A stretch of DNA of 64,000 bases from an uncultured Saccharospirillaceae bacterium (GCA_947499545.1 CANMOZ010000019.1:1-64000), one strand, 5' to 3'; positions 47,160 to 54,959 are shown, counted from the first letter of the stretch. Notes: generated by a model from the sequence alone, not told the origin. Numbers and translations: made by a program.

Positions 47160-47489
47160 GTGAAATCCAAAGCTGAACGTCTGGCCATTCAATGGGGTCT
47201 GCCCATCATCATTGCTTTGTTAGCAGTGGCCGTTCGGCTGATTTTCAAAGCAGATAAGCTGTCACTTGCCAGTTTGCTCTGTGGAATCATCATTGGGTTG
47301 TTCGTGGGTGCCATGGTCAATTTGGCTTTGGATGATGTGTTTTCATTATCCGACGGTGAACGCGGTGCCATTGTGGGTGTAGCTGTTGTGTTAGCCGAAG
47401 ATTTGATCGCAGCCCTACTTAACCTTGGTCATCAATTACGTAAGCACCCAGAACGCATCCTCGAACTACTCTTCAAAGCAAAAAAATAA
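47160..47489 (+). CDS. Phage holin-like membrane protein
   Basis: 109 residues from a GTG. Three hydrophobic segments (LPIIIALLAVAVRLIF, SLLCGIIIGLFVGAMVNLAL and AIVGVAVVLAEDLIAALLNL) with a basic C-terminus (RKHPERILELLFKAKK) fit a LydA/class I-type phage holin, which makes lesions in the inner membrane for lysis. The position before the tail genes fits P2-like order, in which lysis genes precede R, S and V. Two 5' fragments of this gene lie upstream at 42936 and 45913, flanking solute-binding genes. Confidence 0.75.
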   Translation: MKSKAERLAIQWGLPIIIALLAVAVRLIFKADKLSLASLLCGIIIGLFVGAMVNLALDDVFSLSDGERGAIVGVAVVLAEDLIAALLNLGHQLRKHPERILELLFKAKK

Positions 47490-47501
47490 AAGGACCGACT
47501 C

Positions 47502-47699
47502 ATGAGATCAACCGCTAAACCTTGGTGGCAATCATAAACGATTTGGGGTGGTGCTAGTTTAGCGGGTTTGTTTGGTGTAGATATTGATGCATCAACTCAA
47601 GATGGCATCGTGCAAAACATTTTATCCATTGCCTCTGGTGTAGGTGGTTTGATTGCGATTCACGGACGTTTAAAAGCAGAGCAAGGTGTTAGGGCTTAA
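47502..47699 (+). pseudogene. Small phage membrane protein with an early stop
   Basis: A 66-codon frame starts 12 bases after the holin stop (AAAGGACC ribosome site). It reads MRSTAKPWWQS, then TAA at 47535-47537, then TIWGGASLAGLFGVDIDAS...NILSIASGVGGLIAIHGRLKAEQGVRA. The two hydrophobic or Gly-rich segments fit a second holin or antiholin-type protein. The single stop suggests decay of the lysis module. Downstream, 47706-47841 keeps another open stretch (PSQVERLYAINLG, a stop, then DDYEALLPKEGFVIFQAKG) that may be a further phage gene fragment. Confidence 0.6.
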
Positions 47700-47957
47700 T
47701 TGGTATTTTTCCGTCACAGGTTGAGCGTTTGTATGCGATCAATTTAGGATAGGCTTTTCGCATTCCCTTGGATGATTATGAAGCACTACTGCCTAAGGAA
47801 GGCTTCGTAATCTTCCAAGCTAAGGGCTTGCGGTACAACTAATATCAGATCAAATACGCAGAACACAGCTTCTCTCTACAAACAGCAACCACTACAATGC
47901 ATTTCAAAATGTATGGCTGCTGTTTAATTCATTAAAGCACTGAATACAGCTAGCTAT

Positions 47958-48437
47958 TTATTTTGAAACCGCCATTTCTAACACCGCCTTTGAAAATGTG
48001 GTCTCATCTGACAACCGAGATCGAGCTTTCAATTCCTCAAGCAGGTATAGAATTTCAACTCTAGCCCCCACCTTGAATAAATTTGTATCAGCTAAAGAGT
48101 CCACATAAATACTCTCAGTCAATGTAGAAAAGTCATCATCTATTAGCATATCAAATGTATTTGGGCCTAAGCTTTCATCCACGCCTGTTACATATACTTT
48201 CTCAATAACACCAGCAACATGTTGCTTCGGCATTTTTCCAGATCGTATATTCTTCCACCATTCATCAGAACCAAACAATCCATAAGTTCCCTTAAGGCCT
48301 ATATTTGGTTTAGTTTCATCCATTGTCAAAGCCTGAGTCTTAGCCACTTGCTCTGGATCAGCTTTTAATTCGTTTTCAAGTTGATAGACCAACTTCATTG
48401 GCTCCAGAAAATCTTCTTCGTTTAAAAACATATGCAA
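47958..48437 (-). CDS. Soluble protein of unknown function
   Basis: 159 residues. Notable blocks are GLKGTYGLFGSDEWWKNIRSGKMPKQHVAGVIEKVYVTGVDESLGPNTFDMLIDD and LFKVGARVEILYLLEELKARS. They resemble a widespread small family of hypothetical proteins with a WWxNIxSGxMP motif; no function is known. There is no signal or membrane segment. It is minus-strand, inside the plus-strand phage locus, so probably cargo. Confidence 0.65.
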   Translation of the reverse strand: MHMFLNEEDFLEPMKLVYQLENELKADPEQVAKTQALTMDETKPNIGLKGTYGLFGSDEWWKNIRSGKMPKQHVAGVIEKVYVTGVDESLGPNTFDMLIDDDFSTLTESIYVDSLADTNLFKVGARVEILYLLEELKARSRLSDETTFSKAVLEMAVSK

Positions 48438-48662
48438 CCTTAATTTATCAATTCAAATTTCAACATTTCGTCATTAAATAATCTTTATAGCCTTTCCCAA
48501 TGAAAAGCAGGCGAATAATGTGACCCAAATCCAACCCAATCTCATGGAATGCCCTGAATATAATTCCTCCAAAAAAGTTCCTCAGATTTTACGGGGTACC
48601 CAAAGCTGGAGCAAAAACCATCCATGCGCGCTAGATTATAGACGTAATAGATTTGATTAAAC

Positions 48663-49079
48663 ATGAAATGTGTGCTTGCATACAGGCAGAATGCAAGGAC
48701 TGGTCTCTATCTTGGTAAGCAGTCAATCTCAATTAGGATAGCTGTTTATGGTGTGATTCCCCTAGGTAGCAGGGGTTGGAAATCATCCAAGAAGATGAGA
48801 ATAGCCTGTCCGAAATTGATCGCTTACGAGCGTTTTGGTATTGATCAGTTTGAACCGAGCATTGACCGATCGTTAATTTGGAGCGTGGAATTCTCGCAGC
48901 AACTTTGGATTGGCAAGAGTGTTTGGGACGACGAAGCTTTCCCAGCAAGAGTTGCCAACCAATTAGCCAAAGATAACAATCAACCCATTCGAGCAAAACC
49001 TAAAGACCCATCTAATCGCCAAAGCGAGTGGGAATCCTTAACCCCACCAACTCATATCACGAATGGTGAGACCTCATAA
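48663..49079 (+). CDS. Composite reading frame ending in an unrecognised phage-like fragment
   Basis: 138 codons. The first part (to about 48835) is generated by a dispersed repeat and is unlikely to be coding in its own right. The remainder (VEFSQQLWIGKSVWDDEAFPARVANQLA and NRQSEWESLTPP) has credible codon use and lies in frame with the spike gene V across a single TAA (49077-49079). It may be the 3' end of a P2 R/S-type tail completion gene or a 5' part of V. I do not recognise it with confidence. Confidence 0.35.
   Translation: MKCVLAYRQNARTGLYLGKQSISIRIAVYGVIPLGSRGWKSSKKMRIACPKLIAYERFGIDQFEPSIDRSLIWSVEFSQQLWIGKSVWDDEAFPARVANQLAKDNNQPIRAKPKDPSNRQSEWESLTPPTHITNGETS
48722..48830 (-). repeat. 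Dispersed repeat, copy 1
   Basis: Read on the minus strand, the run GCGATCAATTTCGGACAGG, a central CCCCTGCTACCT, then GAATCACACCATAAACAG and ATTGAGATTGA matches 61318-61425 on the plus strand. About 105 bases are shared with substitutions in between. The orientation is inverted relative to copy 2. Confidence 0.7.
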
Positions 49080-49136
49080 ACGCCTGAGGGCTTTTCTGAA
49101 CTGGAAAGGCGCCTTGCTGATATCGTTAAGATTGGC

Positions 49137-49607
49137 GTGATACAAGAAGCCAACCACGCTGACAAAAAGCTACACATTGCAATGAGCGAGACACAAACGG
49201 CTTGGCTGCCTTGGTCCTCTGAGATTGAGAATAACTTCATAGAGTGGCAGCCATTAAGGGTTGGGCAACAAGTGGTCCTAGTTGCTCCATCCAGTGAACT
49301 AAATGAGGCTGTTATCGTTTGGAAGTTATACGGTGGAGGACCTGAAGCGCCTGCCGGTGATGAAACCTTAGACCTCATCCAGTTCGACGATGGCATCAGG
49401 CTGCAATATGACAGCTCTGCGCATTGCCTAACCGCAGAGGTTGGGGTTTGTTCGTTTACAGTGGATCAAAGCTCGATCCAACTCAAGAGCGGAAGCAGCC
49501 AGCTAGACTTAACCGCAGGGGCCATCAAGCTTGATTCTAACAGTAGCTCAGTGCTGCTGGATGCCAGCGGGGTTAAGCTAAATGGCGTGGTTATTGAATT
49601 GAATTAA
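49137..49607 (+). CDS. Phage baseplate spike protein V (gpV-like)
   Basis: 156 residues from a GTG, but homologous sequence (EGFSELERRLADIVKIG) extends upstream to 49080, so the true N-terminus is lost or starts unconventionally after a TAA. It has an OB-fold segment with TAWLPWSSEIENNFIEWQPLRVGQQVVLVAP, then the beta-prism C-terminus made of short repeats (LDLTAGAIKLDSNSSSVLLD). P2 gpV forms the membrane-piercing needle of contractile tails. It is followed by cargo (solute-binding protein 7) and then a PAAR tip protein. A copy of its last 36 codons is fused to a fibre fragment at 53465-53577. Confidence 0.85.
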   Translation: MIQEANHADKKLHIAMSETQTAWLPWSSEIENNFIEWQPLRVGQQVVLVAPSSELNEAVIVWKLYGGGPEAPAGDETLDLIQFDDGIRLQYDSSAHCLTAEVGVCSFTVDQSSIQLKSGSSQLDLTAGAIKLDSNSSSVLLDASGVKLNGVVIELN

Positions 49608-49732
49608 GTTAAGTTAATCTTTGAATAATAAGGGAGCCTATCAAAAATTTGTTTTATCAGTCAACTCTATTTCAATTTTGTACCGGAAATAGAGCTTGCT
49701 GCATACAAACTAAGGAATCAAAGGATATAGTG

Positions 49733-50473
49733 ATGCCTGCAACATTGAAAACAATTCATTCCATTTTAAAGAGATTCTTAAAGCTAAGCATCATTTCTGC
49801 ACTTATCAGCAGTGCCCACGCAAATGAGATTAGCTGTGTTACCGAATCTTATCACCCATACACATACAACAAAGACAATGTAGTTACAGGAAGCGCAACA
49901 AAATTTGTAGTAAAAATTTTAAACACAGCAGGTTTGACATGTAAATTAGAGCTTCTGCCCTGGGCAAGGACATATCACAGAGCTTTAAATGTACCAAACA
50001 CAGTAATTTTTATGCTAGCTAGAACTGAGCTAAGAGAAAATAAGTTTTTATGGATAGGACCTATAGTTAAACCAATCCCAATATCATTTTTTACTATAAA
50101 CAACCCTAACCTCAACCTAGAATTAAACACGTCTTCAAGGATTGGCGTTGTAAATGGAACGGCTTATCATGATTACCTTAAAAGTAAGAACTTTATGCAC
50201 ATCAAACAAGTACCCGATTACAGCACATTAATTCCGTTACTGCTCCAAAGAAGAGTAGATTTCATCTTTCTTCAAAACAAAACTTTCAACAAACTAAATA
50301 AAGAAGCCAGTAAAAACTTGGCGAATAGTAATTTTTTCAAGCTGATTGAAACACCTTTAGAAGTGACAGAGTATCTTGCCATGAATATAAACAGCTCGAA
50401 GGTTCTTTATGAAAAATTAAAGAATACATACGATCAACTAATAACTGAAGGCGATTTAAAACTTATAGAATAA
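49733..50473 (+). CDS. Orphan periplasmic solute-binding protein 7
   Basis: About 246 residues from the ATG at 49733 (AAGGA seven bases upstream). A signal peptide (LKLSIISALISSAHA) is followed by CVTESYHPYTYNKDNVVTGSATKFVVKIL, LELLPWARTYHRALNVPNTVIFML, then SSRIGVVNGTAYHDYLK. The C-terminal helix is LYEKLKNTYDQLITEGDLKLIE. It is inserted between the spike gene V and the PAAR gene, where contractile systems often place effectors. As a periplasmic binding protein it is not an obvious tail component. No transporter is nearby. Confidence 0.87.
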   Translation: MPATLKTIHSILKRFLKLSIISALISSAHANEISCVTESYHPYTYNKDNVVTGSATKFVVKILNTAGLTCKLELLPWARTYHRALNVPNTVIFMLARTELRENKFLWIGPIVKPIPISFFTINNPNLNLELNTSSRIGVVNGTAYHDYLKSKNFMHIKQVPDYSTLIPLLLQRRVDFIFLQNKTFNKLNKEASKNLANSNFFKLIETPLEVTEYLAMNINSSKVLYEKLKNTYDQLITEGDLKLIE

Positions 50474-50507
50474 AGCAAATTTTGGTATTTAGAGACATAC
50501 CAGAACC

Positions 50508-50798
50508 TTGAAACTCCTAATAGCCCTTGAGTGCGATCTTTGTACAGGCCATGATGAATTCCTACCTCACACCGGAAAGGCGTCGGGTTTAGGGGTTTAC
50601 GTCAATGGTAAAGCAGAACACGCTCAAAGAGACAAGTGGAATACCCATTGTAATTCCAGACCCCACTGCCATGACGGTGTAGTGGTGGGTGGTAGTCAAT
50701 CGGTCTTGGTGAATGGCAAATCTCTAGCGCGAGCAGGTGATACGATTAGTTGTGGTTCTAAGATTGCCGGGAGAAGTGGTTCGGTGTTTGTGGGGTAG
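50508..50798 (+). CDS. PAAR-motif tail spike tip protein
   Basis: 96 residues. The PAAR pattern is seen as CDLCTGHDEF, then VYVNGKAEHAQRDKWNTHC, HDGVVVGGSQSVLVNGKSLARAGDTISCGS and GRSGSVFVG. The repeated V-x-V-N-G and conserved His/Cys residues would bind the tip zinc. PAAR proteins cap the spike trimer in contractile tails and type VI systems. The start (TTG at 50508) is weak, so the N-terminus may be eroded; the usual M-P-x-A-A-R-x-G-D is only partly kept. A frameshifted second copy is at 54960. Confidence 0.85.
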   Translation: MKLLIALECDLCTGHDEFLPHTGKASGLGVYVNGKAEHAQRDKWNTHCNSRPHCHDGVVVGGSQSVLVNGKSLARAGDTISCGSKIAGRSGSVFVG

Positions 50799-50847
50799 TT
50801 CAGCTTTCAATATTCAGTGAATAATTTTCATAATAAATCGTGAACGC

Positions 50848-51108
50848 TCACGTAAACAACATCATCACCCCAGAACCTACCAACAGTATTGTAAAGTGCA
50901 GTATGCCCCAGCTAAATCGATCTAATAACCACAAAAAGGCAAATGTAATAGCAAATGTGATAGCACCAAAAATCACTAGTCCTGTAAAGTCCCAATCATA
51001 CATCATAGAGTAAGCAGTCATAATGACTGTGTAAAAAATAGCACAATGTAAAGGTTTTCGTGTTTGATAAACTAAGCCAATGATGGCAATCAAAACTATA
51101 ATTTTCAT
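50848..51108 (-). CDS. Small multi-pass membrane protein of unknown function
   Basis: About 86 residues from the ATG at 51108 (MKIIVLIAIIGLVY). There are three hydrophobic stretches (IIVLIAIIGLVY, CAIFYTVIMTAYSMM with GLVIFGAITFAITFAFLWLL, and HFTILLVGSGVMMLF). It is minus-strand between the PAAR gene and a W fragment, in a cargo slot. Small membrane proteins in such slots can be immunity proteins; this is unproven here. Confidence 0.5.
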   Translation of the reverse strand: MKIIVLIAIIGLVYQTRKPLHCAIFYTVIMTAYSMMYDWDFTGLVIFGAITFAITFAFLWLLDRFSWGILHFTILLVGSGVMMLFT

Positions 51109-51169
51109 CTTACACCCAACCACCGTCACCATCTATACAACTTGAACCCATCTGATGAGCTTTCCAAAC

Positions 51170-51425
51170 GTAAGATTTTAAAAAGAGATGACTGATCATA
51201 ACTAAAGATCATGTAAAAAATATGTAAAATACGCTTTAAACTGCCGTTATTGGCGAACCATCATTGTAATAATTCCTCACCAACATATATGGAAAAACTA
51301 CCAGAGGAAATAACTTCACTCTTTCCGCATTAACTTATCCATGCACGGCATTAGCATCCTAACAGGCAAGTGGCCCTCGGCTAGAGACCATCTCAAGCAA
51401 TCCATTATTAACCACTATCCAGAAA
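51170..51425 (+). pseudogene. W upstream region and W 5' fragment (copy 1)
   Basis: The segment GATCATGTAAAAAATATGTA... through GGAAAAACTACCAGAGGAAA (51291-51310) to ATGCACGGCATTAGCATCCT (51342) and about 25 codons of W aligns with 52780-53010 and, from the GGAAAAA motif on, with 56586-56720 before the intact W gene. It then breaks off into unrelated sequence. The remaining gap to 51607 has a small hairpin GTCCCCT-TGCT-AGGGGAC (51518-51535) and no gene. Confidence 0.8.
51291..51316 (+). promoter_or_regulatory. Phage-operon upstream motif (copy 3)
   Basis: GGAAAAACTACCAGAGGAAA followed by TAACTT lies before W fragment 1. It matches the motif before intact W (56586) and the sheath gene (61124). 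Confidence 0.45.
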
Positions 51426-51607
51426 AAGAGTCGCACCCATCTCCGATAGGCTAAATGTTAAAGATGAGTGGGCGGATTATCATACAGGAACACTGCCCAG
51501 GGAGACGAATACACCGCGTCCCCTTGCTAGGGGACACAAAATATTTCAGAAGAAACCCATAGAAGTCGACTCACGCTCGCTAGCTTATATCAACTCATCA
51601 GCAACAT

Positions 51608-52291
51608 TTAAAGTTCGACGTGACTGTGTAATGCCGCTTTTAATGCGGGAGTGACTAAGCCTAGGTTCCAGTTTTTATTAAAGTCATTAAGCACAATGAA
51701 GTTAGGAATTCCTACAGAGGTCGTACATTGTCTGATTGCATTATCGAAACGTTTGTTTCTAAGCAACACAGAACGAATAACGCACTTTGCTACTATTATG
51801 TCTTCACTCGAAGAACCACAAGACACAGTTCTATTAGTGCCAATAAACGCCTTGGCATGTGCTCGTTTCATTCCATTGACTAAACTGCCTTGGGTTGTCC
51901 CAGCGCCGGAATTACAGGAGTGAGTGTAAAAAATGGTGTTGTCATTAAAGTTGACATTTGTAGCGATTTCATTTCCCGACAACGTACCGGATTGATCTCC
52001 TAAAACGATGTCAGTGCTGCTACTGTGCGAAATATTGACGAAAAACTGCAAGCGTGGACATTGCATGTAACTAAGCATATTGTGCTTGGTGTGCTCGCTC
52101 ACAGTGAGGGTTTTTACTTTATACAAAGCTCTCTCCCCCCAACCCGCTATTACCTCTGCGTCTGACTTCGCTTGAGGAATCGCATTGGCGACAACCATTT
52201 CCACATTAGGGTCTGGGCAGGTATAGGCATTGGCGTAGCATATGGGTAAAAGAACTAATAACCCCATCGCCAGTTTTTTCATTGGTCTCAT
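51608..52291 (-). CDS. Secreted protein with a possible caspase-like (clan CD) catalytic pair
   Basis: 227 residues with a signal peptide (MKKLAMGLLVLLPICYANA). A hydrophobic strand then NISHSSSTD (His89) is followed 37 residues later by strand TIFYTHSCNSGAG (Cys126), then KAFIGTNRTVSCGSSS. The order strand-His, LSGNEIA, strand-Cys-x-SG, and the A-x-AFIGTN strand parallels caspase/CHAT-type folds. It could instead be a secreted domain of unknown fold. The ATG at 52291 has AGGA seven bases upstream. It lies 16 bases downstream of another secreted-protein gene, probably as one operon. Confidence 0.65.
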   Translation of the reverse strand: MRPMKKLAMGLLVLLPICYANAYTCPDPNVEMVVANAIPQAKSDAEVIAGWGERALYKVKTLTVSEHTKHNMLSYMQCPRLQFFVNISHSSSTDIVLGDQSGTLSGNEIATNVNFNDNTIFYTHSCNSGAGTTQGSLVNGMKRAHAKAFIGTNRTVSCGSSSEDIIVAKCVIRSVLLRNKRFDNAIRQCTTSVGIPNFIVLNDFNKNWNLGLVTPALKAALHSHVEL

Positions 52292-52306
52292 GGCGAATCC
52301 TATGGG

Positions 52307-52651
52307 TTAGTCACGATATACACGAATGCTATCGAAATCGTTACAGTCATTTCCGTAGTGGTCTGTTACAGAGACTTTGGCGCGTAGTGAAAATGCCATA
52401 TTAATAGCTGCAATCAGAGCGTGACCTTGAGTATCGTTACCGTTAATACGGTAGTTGAGTGGTAAACGTCTTCCGTTAGAAAATTCTACCACAACTGCAG
52501 AGTTTGTATCTGATCCGCCTTCGAAACCTTTGACATCCCCACTTTCTATGCTTTTGATGGTCAGGCTATTTATGCACTCTTTCCCGCTGGCAAGAGCAAA
52601 ATTTGCAGCGAAAGCAGCAGCCAATAGCAAAACAAACGTATATTTTTTCAT
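52307..52651 (-). CDS. Small secreted protein of unknown function
   Basis: 114 residues with a clear signal peptide (FVLLLAAAFAANFALAS). The mature domain of about 90 residues has two Cys (ECINS and DCNDFD) likely to pair, and the block GHALIAAINMAFSLRAKVSVTDHYGNDCNDFDSIRV. That block loosely recalls small periplasmic or toxin B-subunit-like beta proteins; no firm family call can be made. The ribosome site AAGAGGTACAGT precedes the ATG. It is first gene of a two-gene minus-strand unit with the possible caspase-fold protein, inserted between two W fragments. Confidence 0.65.
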   Translation of the reverse strand: MKKYTFVLLLAAAFAANFALASGKECINSLTIKSIESGDVKGFEGGSDTNSAVVVEFSNGRRLPLNYRINGNDTQGHALIAAINMAFSLRAKVSVTDHYGNDCNDFDSIRVYRD

Positions 52652-52895
52652 TACTGTACCTCTTATGATATTGGTTAGGAACTGACATAGTTAAATTAAA
52701 CAGTTGAAACAAGAATTTCTTGCTTAGCTCTAGCTATTTGTTGCCATAAGCTCCATGCACCCAATCCTTGCACAACGAGATGGCTTATCATGACCAAGGA
52801 CTATGTAAAGAATATGTAAAATACGCTTTAAGCTTTGCTAAATTAAAGTTGGTGTTGGTATATCATCATTATTGTAACTACTCACCACCGCGTAT

Positions 52896-52919
52896 GGAAA
52901 AACCACCAGAGGAAATAAC
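52896..52919 (+). promoter_or_regulatory. Phage-operon upstream motif (copy 4)
   Basis: GGAAAAACCACCAGAGGAAA then TAAC, before the second W fragment. The 110 bases upstream also match those before copy 3. Confidence 0.45.
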
Positions 52920-52945
52920 CTCGCTCTTTCCGCATCCTCTTACCC

Positions 52946-53577
52946 ATGAACGGTATGAGCATCCTAACAGGCAAGTGGCACTCGACTGAGGAGCATCTAA
53001 AGCAATCCATCGTTGACACTCTCTAGACCCTACTGGGCAGTCGGGTGATGCTGCGCGACTATGGCAGCGATCTTTTTTACAGGACCCTTTTAAAACACTC
53101 AACGCGGTTCCGGGTGAAGTGATTGCAGAGCATTTAATTCACGTCATGTTGAAGGATGAAGGCCCTGACGAATACGAAGTGGGTGAATTCGGGATGTATA
53201 CGGATACCGGAATTTTATTTGTGCTCTATTCTCAAGAAGCCGAAAAAGGTTGGGTGCTGGATAAAAACAAACTGGCAACGCTACTGCTCGCGATTGATAT
53301 TACCCTCACGCATGCCTGCACCGACAACATTGAATTTGGCAGTGTTGAATTTATCAGCCCACCGGCGACTTATGAACGTAAAGGTATTGTGCAATTCGCT
53401 GATCAAGAAAGCGTGCTCACTTCCAAACATGATCAAGTACATACAGTCGTTATTTGTTGGGCAAGTGGCTTATTAGACTTAACTGCAGAGGCCATCAAGC
53501 TTGATTCTAACGGTAGCTCGGCTCTACTGGATGCCAATGGAGTTAAGGTGAATGGAGTTGTGATAGAACTTAATTAA
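52946..53577 (+). pseudogene. W-H-V chimeric tail-gene remnant
   Basis: Three pieces of tail genes are joined. 52946-53072 matches the first 40 codons of W (MNGMSILTGKWHST..., with a stop TAG in place of a codon near 53024). 53085-53455 matches H codons about 48-180 (VIAEHLIHV, GPDEYEVGEFG, NKLATLLLAIDITLTHA). 53465-53577 matches the last 36 codons of V (LDLTAEAIKLDSNGSSALLD). The part from 53119 is open to the end, so a 152-residue fusion could be made, but it lacks the N-terminal half of either protein. It looks like a recombination scar. Confidence 0.85.
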
Positions 53578-53589
53578 TTTATTTTCCTA

Positions 53590-54369
53590 CTATAATTTTA
53601 TATCGCGATCAAAAGCAAGATACCAAGCACCAATATCTAAATTAAGATCCAAATCTCTATTTAACCTATCTAAATATGCATATAGTTTATTTAGATAAAT
53701 TTCATCTACAGAATCAACAGCATTTTCAATTGGATTTAATTTCCTATCGTTATATACGCAAGATAATTCACGAATCAACCCCGCCAACCACTGACAAGCC
53801 ATGTATTGCTCAAGCCAAAATTCAAGCCTATTCTGACTCAATATATAAAGACCAATATCAAGTGAATTCAAATCAATTTTTTTTATTTCAATGATGCCAA
53901 TACAAATCAAAGCAAAAAACAAGCAAATAAAAACTTCTGGCATGGGTTGCATTGTATAGGAGACCGTGCTGGAGTCATCGTTTTCAATGGGCGCACCAAC
54001 CAGATGACCTTCGAAAATTTTAAACCAACACAACAACTCACTTTTGACATCGATGGCAATTGCAGTATTAAAAAGAGCAACACACTTTTCTTCTATTATA
54101 TTATCATGCTGTGCTTTTTCCTTTTCAAAGGAACAGTCATAATCTTCAAGCTCCATCAAGTCAAAAATTATTGTCTGTAGTTCTTCACTACCTTCAGTTT
54201 CCAACAACCAATCTTGAATATGAAACGAAAAAAAATACTGATATGCGATATCCAGCGAGACAACCCCTTTTTTATACGATCTTAAATACCCTAAAATAGC
54301 CAAGCTCAAAATAGCGTCTCTTGCTTTTGGTGACATTTTCATCAAATCAAACCAATAAAATATATGCAT
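53590..54369 (-). CDS. Protein of unknown function, possible cargo
   Basis: About 259 residues from the ATG at 54369 (MHIFYWFDLMKMSPKARD); a GTG at 54396 overlaps a hairpin and is less likely. The protein is acidic and helical with one hydrophobic stretch near the middle (VFICLFFALICIGIIEI). The N-terminal part (DAILSLAILGYLRSYKKGVVSLDIAYQYFFSF) recalls small immunity-type helical domains, but the family is not recognised. It lies after a 39-codon ORF and a secreted small protein on the same strand, in the slot between the V fragment and the second PAAR gene. Confidence 0.55.
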   Translation of the reverse strand: MHIFYWFDLMKMSPKARDAILSLAILGYLRSYKKGVVSLDIAYQYFFSFHIQDWLLETEGSEELQTIIFDLMELEDYDCSFEKEKAQHDNIIEEKCVALFNTAIAIDVKSELLCWFKIFEGHLVGAPIENDDSSTVSYTMQPMPEVFICLFFALICIGIIEIKKIDLNSLDIGLYILSQNRLEFWLEQYMACQWLAGLIRELSCVYNDRKLNPIENAVDSVDEIYLNKLYAYLDRLNRDLDLNLDIGAWYLAFDRDIKL

Positions 54370-54375
54370 GATATT

Positions 54376-54396
54376 GTGCGAGGCAATCCCTCGCAC
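54376..54396 (-). terminator. Hairpin between the small ORF and its downstream gene
   Basis: Perfect 8-base stem GTGCGAGG / CCTCGCAC with a 5-base loop and no T-tract. It could attenuate read-through into the downstream gene. Confidence 0.5.
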
Positions 54397-54413
54397 GCAT
54401 TATAGGAAACCAT

Positions 54414-54533
54414 CTACAAATCTTGCATTAAACGCCTGGCTGAATGACTACCAGATGCACTTCTAGATCTATCTCCAAATGTAGATTGAAAGCTCCCATT
54501 CTGAAATTCGGCATTCAAATATGAACTAGACAT
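54414..54533 (-). CDS. Short ORF with a strong ribosome site
   Basis: A 39-codon frame (MSSSYLNAEFQNGSFQSTFG ... HSARRLMQDL) is preceded by GGGAGGTGGAG, giving GGAG at 7 bases from the ATG at 54533, one of the best ribosome sites in the area. The product is Ser-rich with a basic amphipathic C-terminus. No family is recognised. It is followed after 17 bases by a hairpin and the next gene. Confidence 0.45.
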   Translation of the reverse strand: MSSSYLNAEFQNGSFQSTFGDRSRSASGSHSARRLMQDL

Positions 54534-54574
54534 ACTATTACTCCACCTCCCTGGGTAAACTTTAAAATCATATA

Positions 54575-54811
54575 TTATATTTTTTTATAATTTCCATTGG
54601 GCAAATATATTTTGGCTTCATTCTCCTTAAAACTATATTTCTTCCATCCCTGATCCGGCATAACTAAAACCACACCGCTAATATTTTCCAAAACTTCAAG
54701 TTCGCATTTCAACCCCTTGGCATCGCACTCTATATGCTTTTCTGCATAAGAATAACCACTTATACAAAAAACAATTACGGATATCATATATTTATTACTA
54801 CAATTCTTCAT
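54575..54811 (-). CDS. Small secreted protein of unknown function
   Basis: 78 residues. A signal peptide (YMISVIVFCISGYSYA) is followed by a short mature domain with two Cys (HIECDAKGLKCELEVL), likely a disulfide, and beta-like SGVVLVMPDQGWKKYSF. The family is not recognised. It is upstream of the short ORF and the 259-residue gene on the minus strand, possibly one transcript. Confidence 0.55.
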   Translation of the reverse strand: MKNCSNKYMISVIVFCISGYSYAEKHIECDAKGLKCELEVLENISGVVLVMPDQGWKKYSFKENEAKIYLPNGNYKKI

Positions 54812-54959
54812 ATGTGTCCTATTTTTACTTGATACTTGACACTTGATAACAATACGATTTCTTATAGATTCCTTTTTTCAAGGAAGCTGCTTTATAATAT
54901 ATTTGAAGCAATAGAAGTAAGGTGTTAATTTAGCTGCATTTAACAACAATTGCTTTCAA

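Noticed and set aside
47706-47841. Possible lysozyme or other phage enzyme fragment
   Set aside because: The frame PSQVERLYAINLG ... FVIFQAKG is suggestive, but no motif allows a family to be named, and it contains a stop.
32700-49000. Integron-like array of cassettes
   Set aside because: The many orphan genes suggested it, but the genes are on both strands and no attC-like repeated sites with GTTRRRY cores or an integron integrase were seen.
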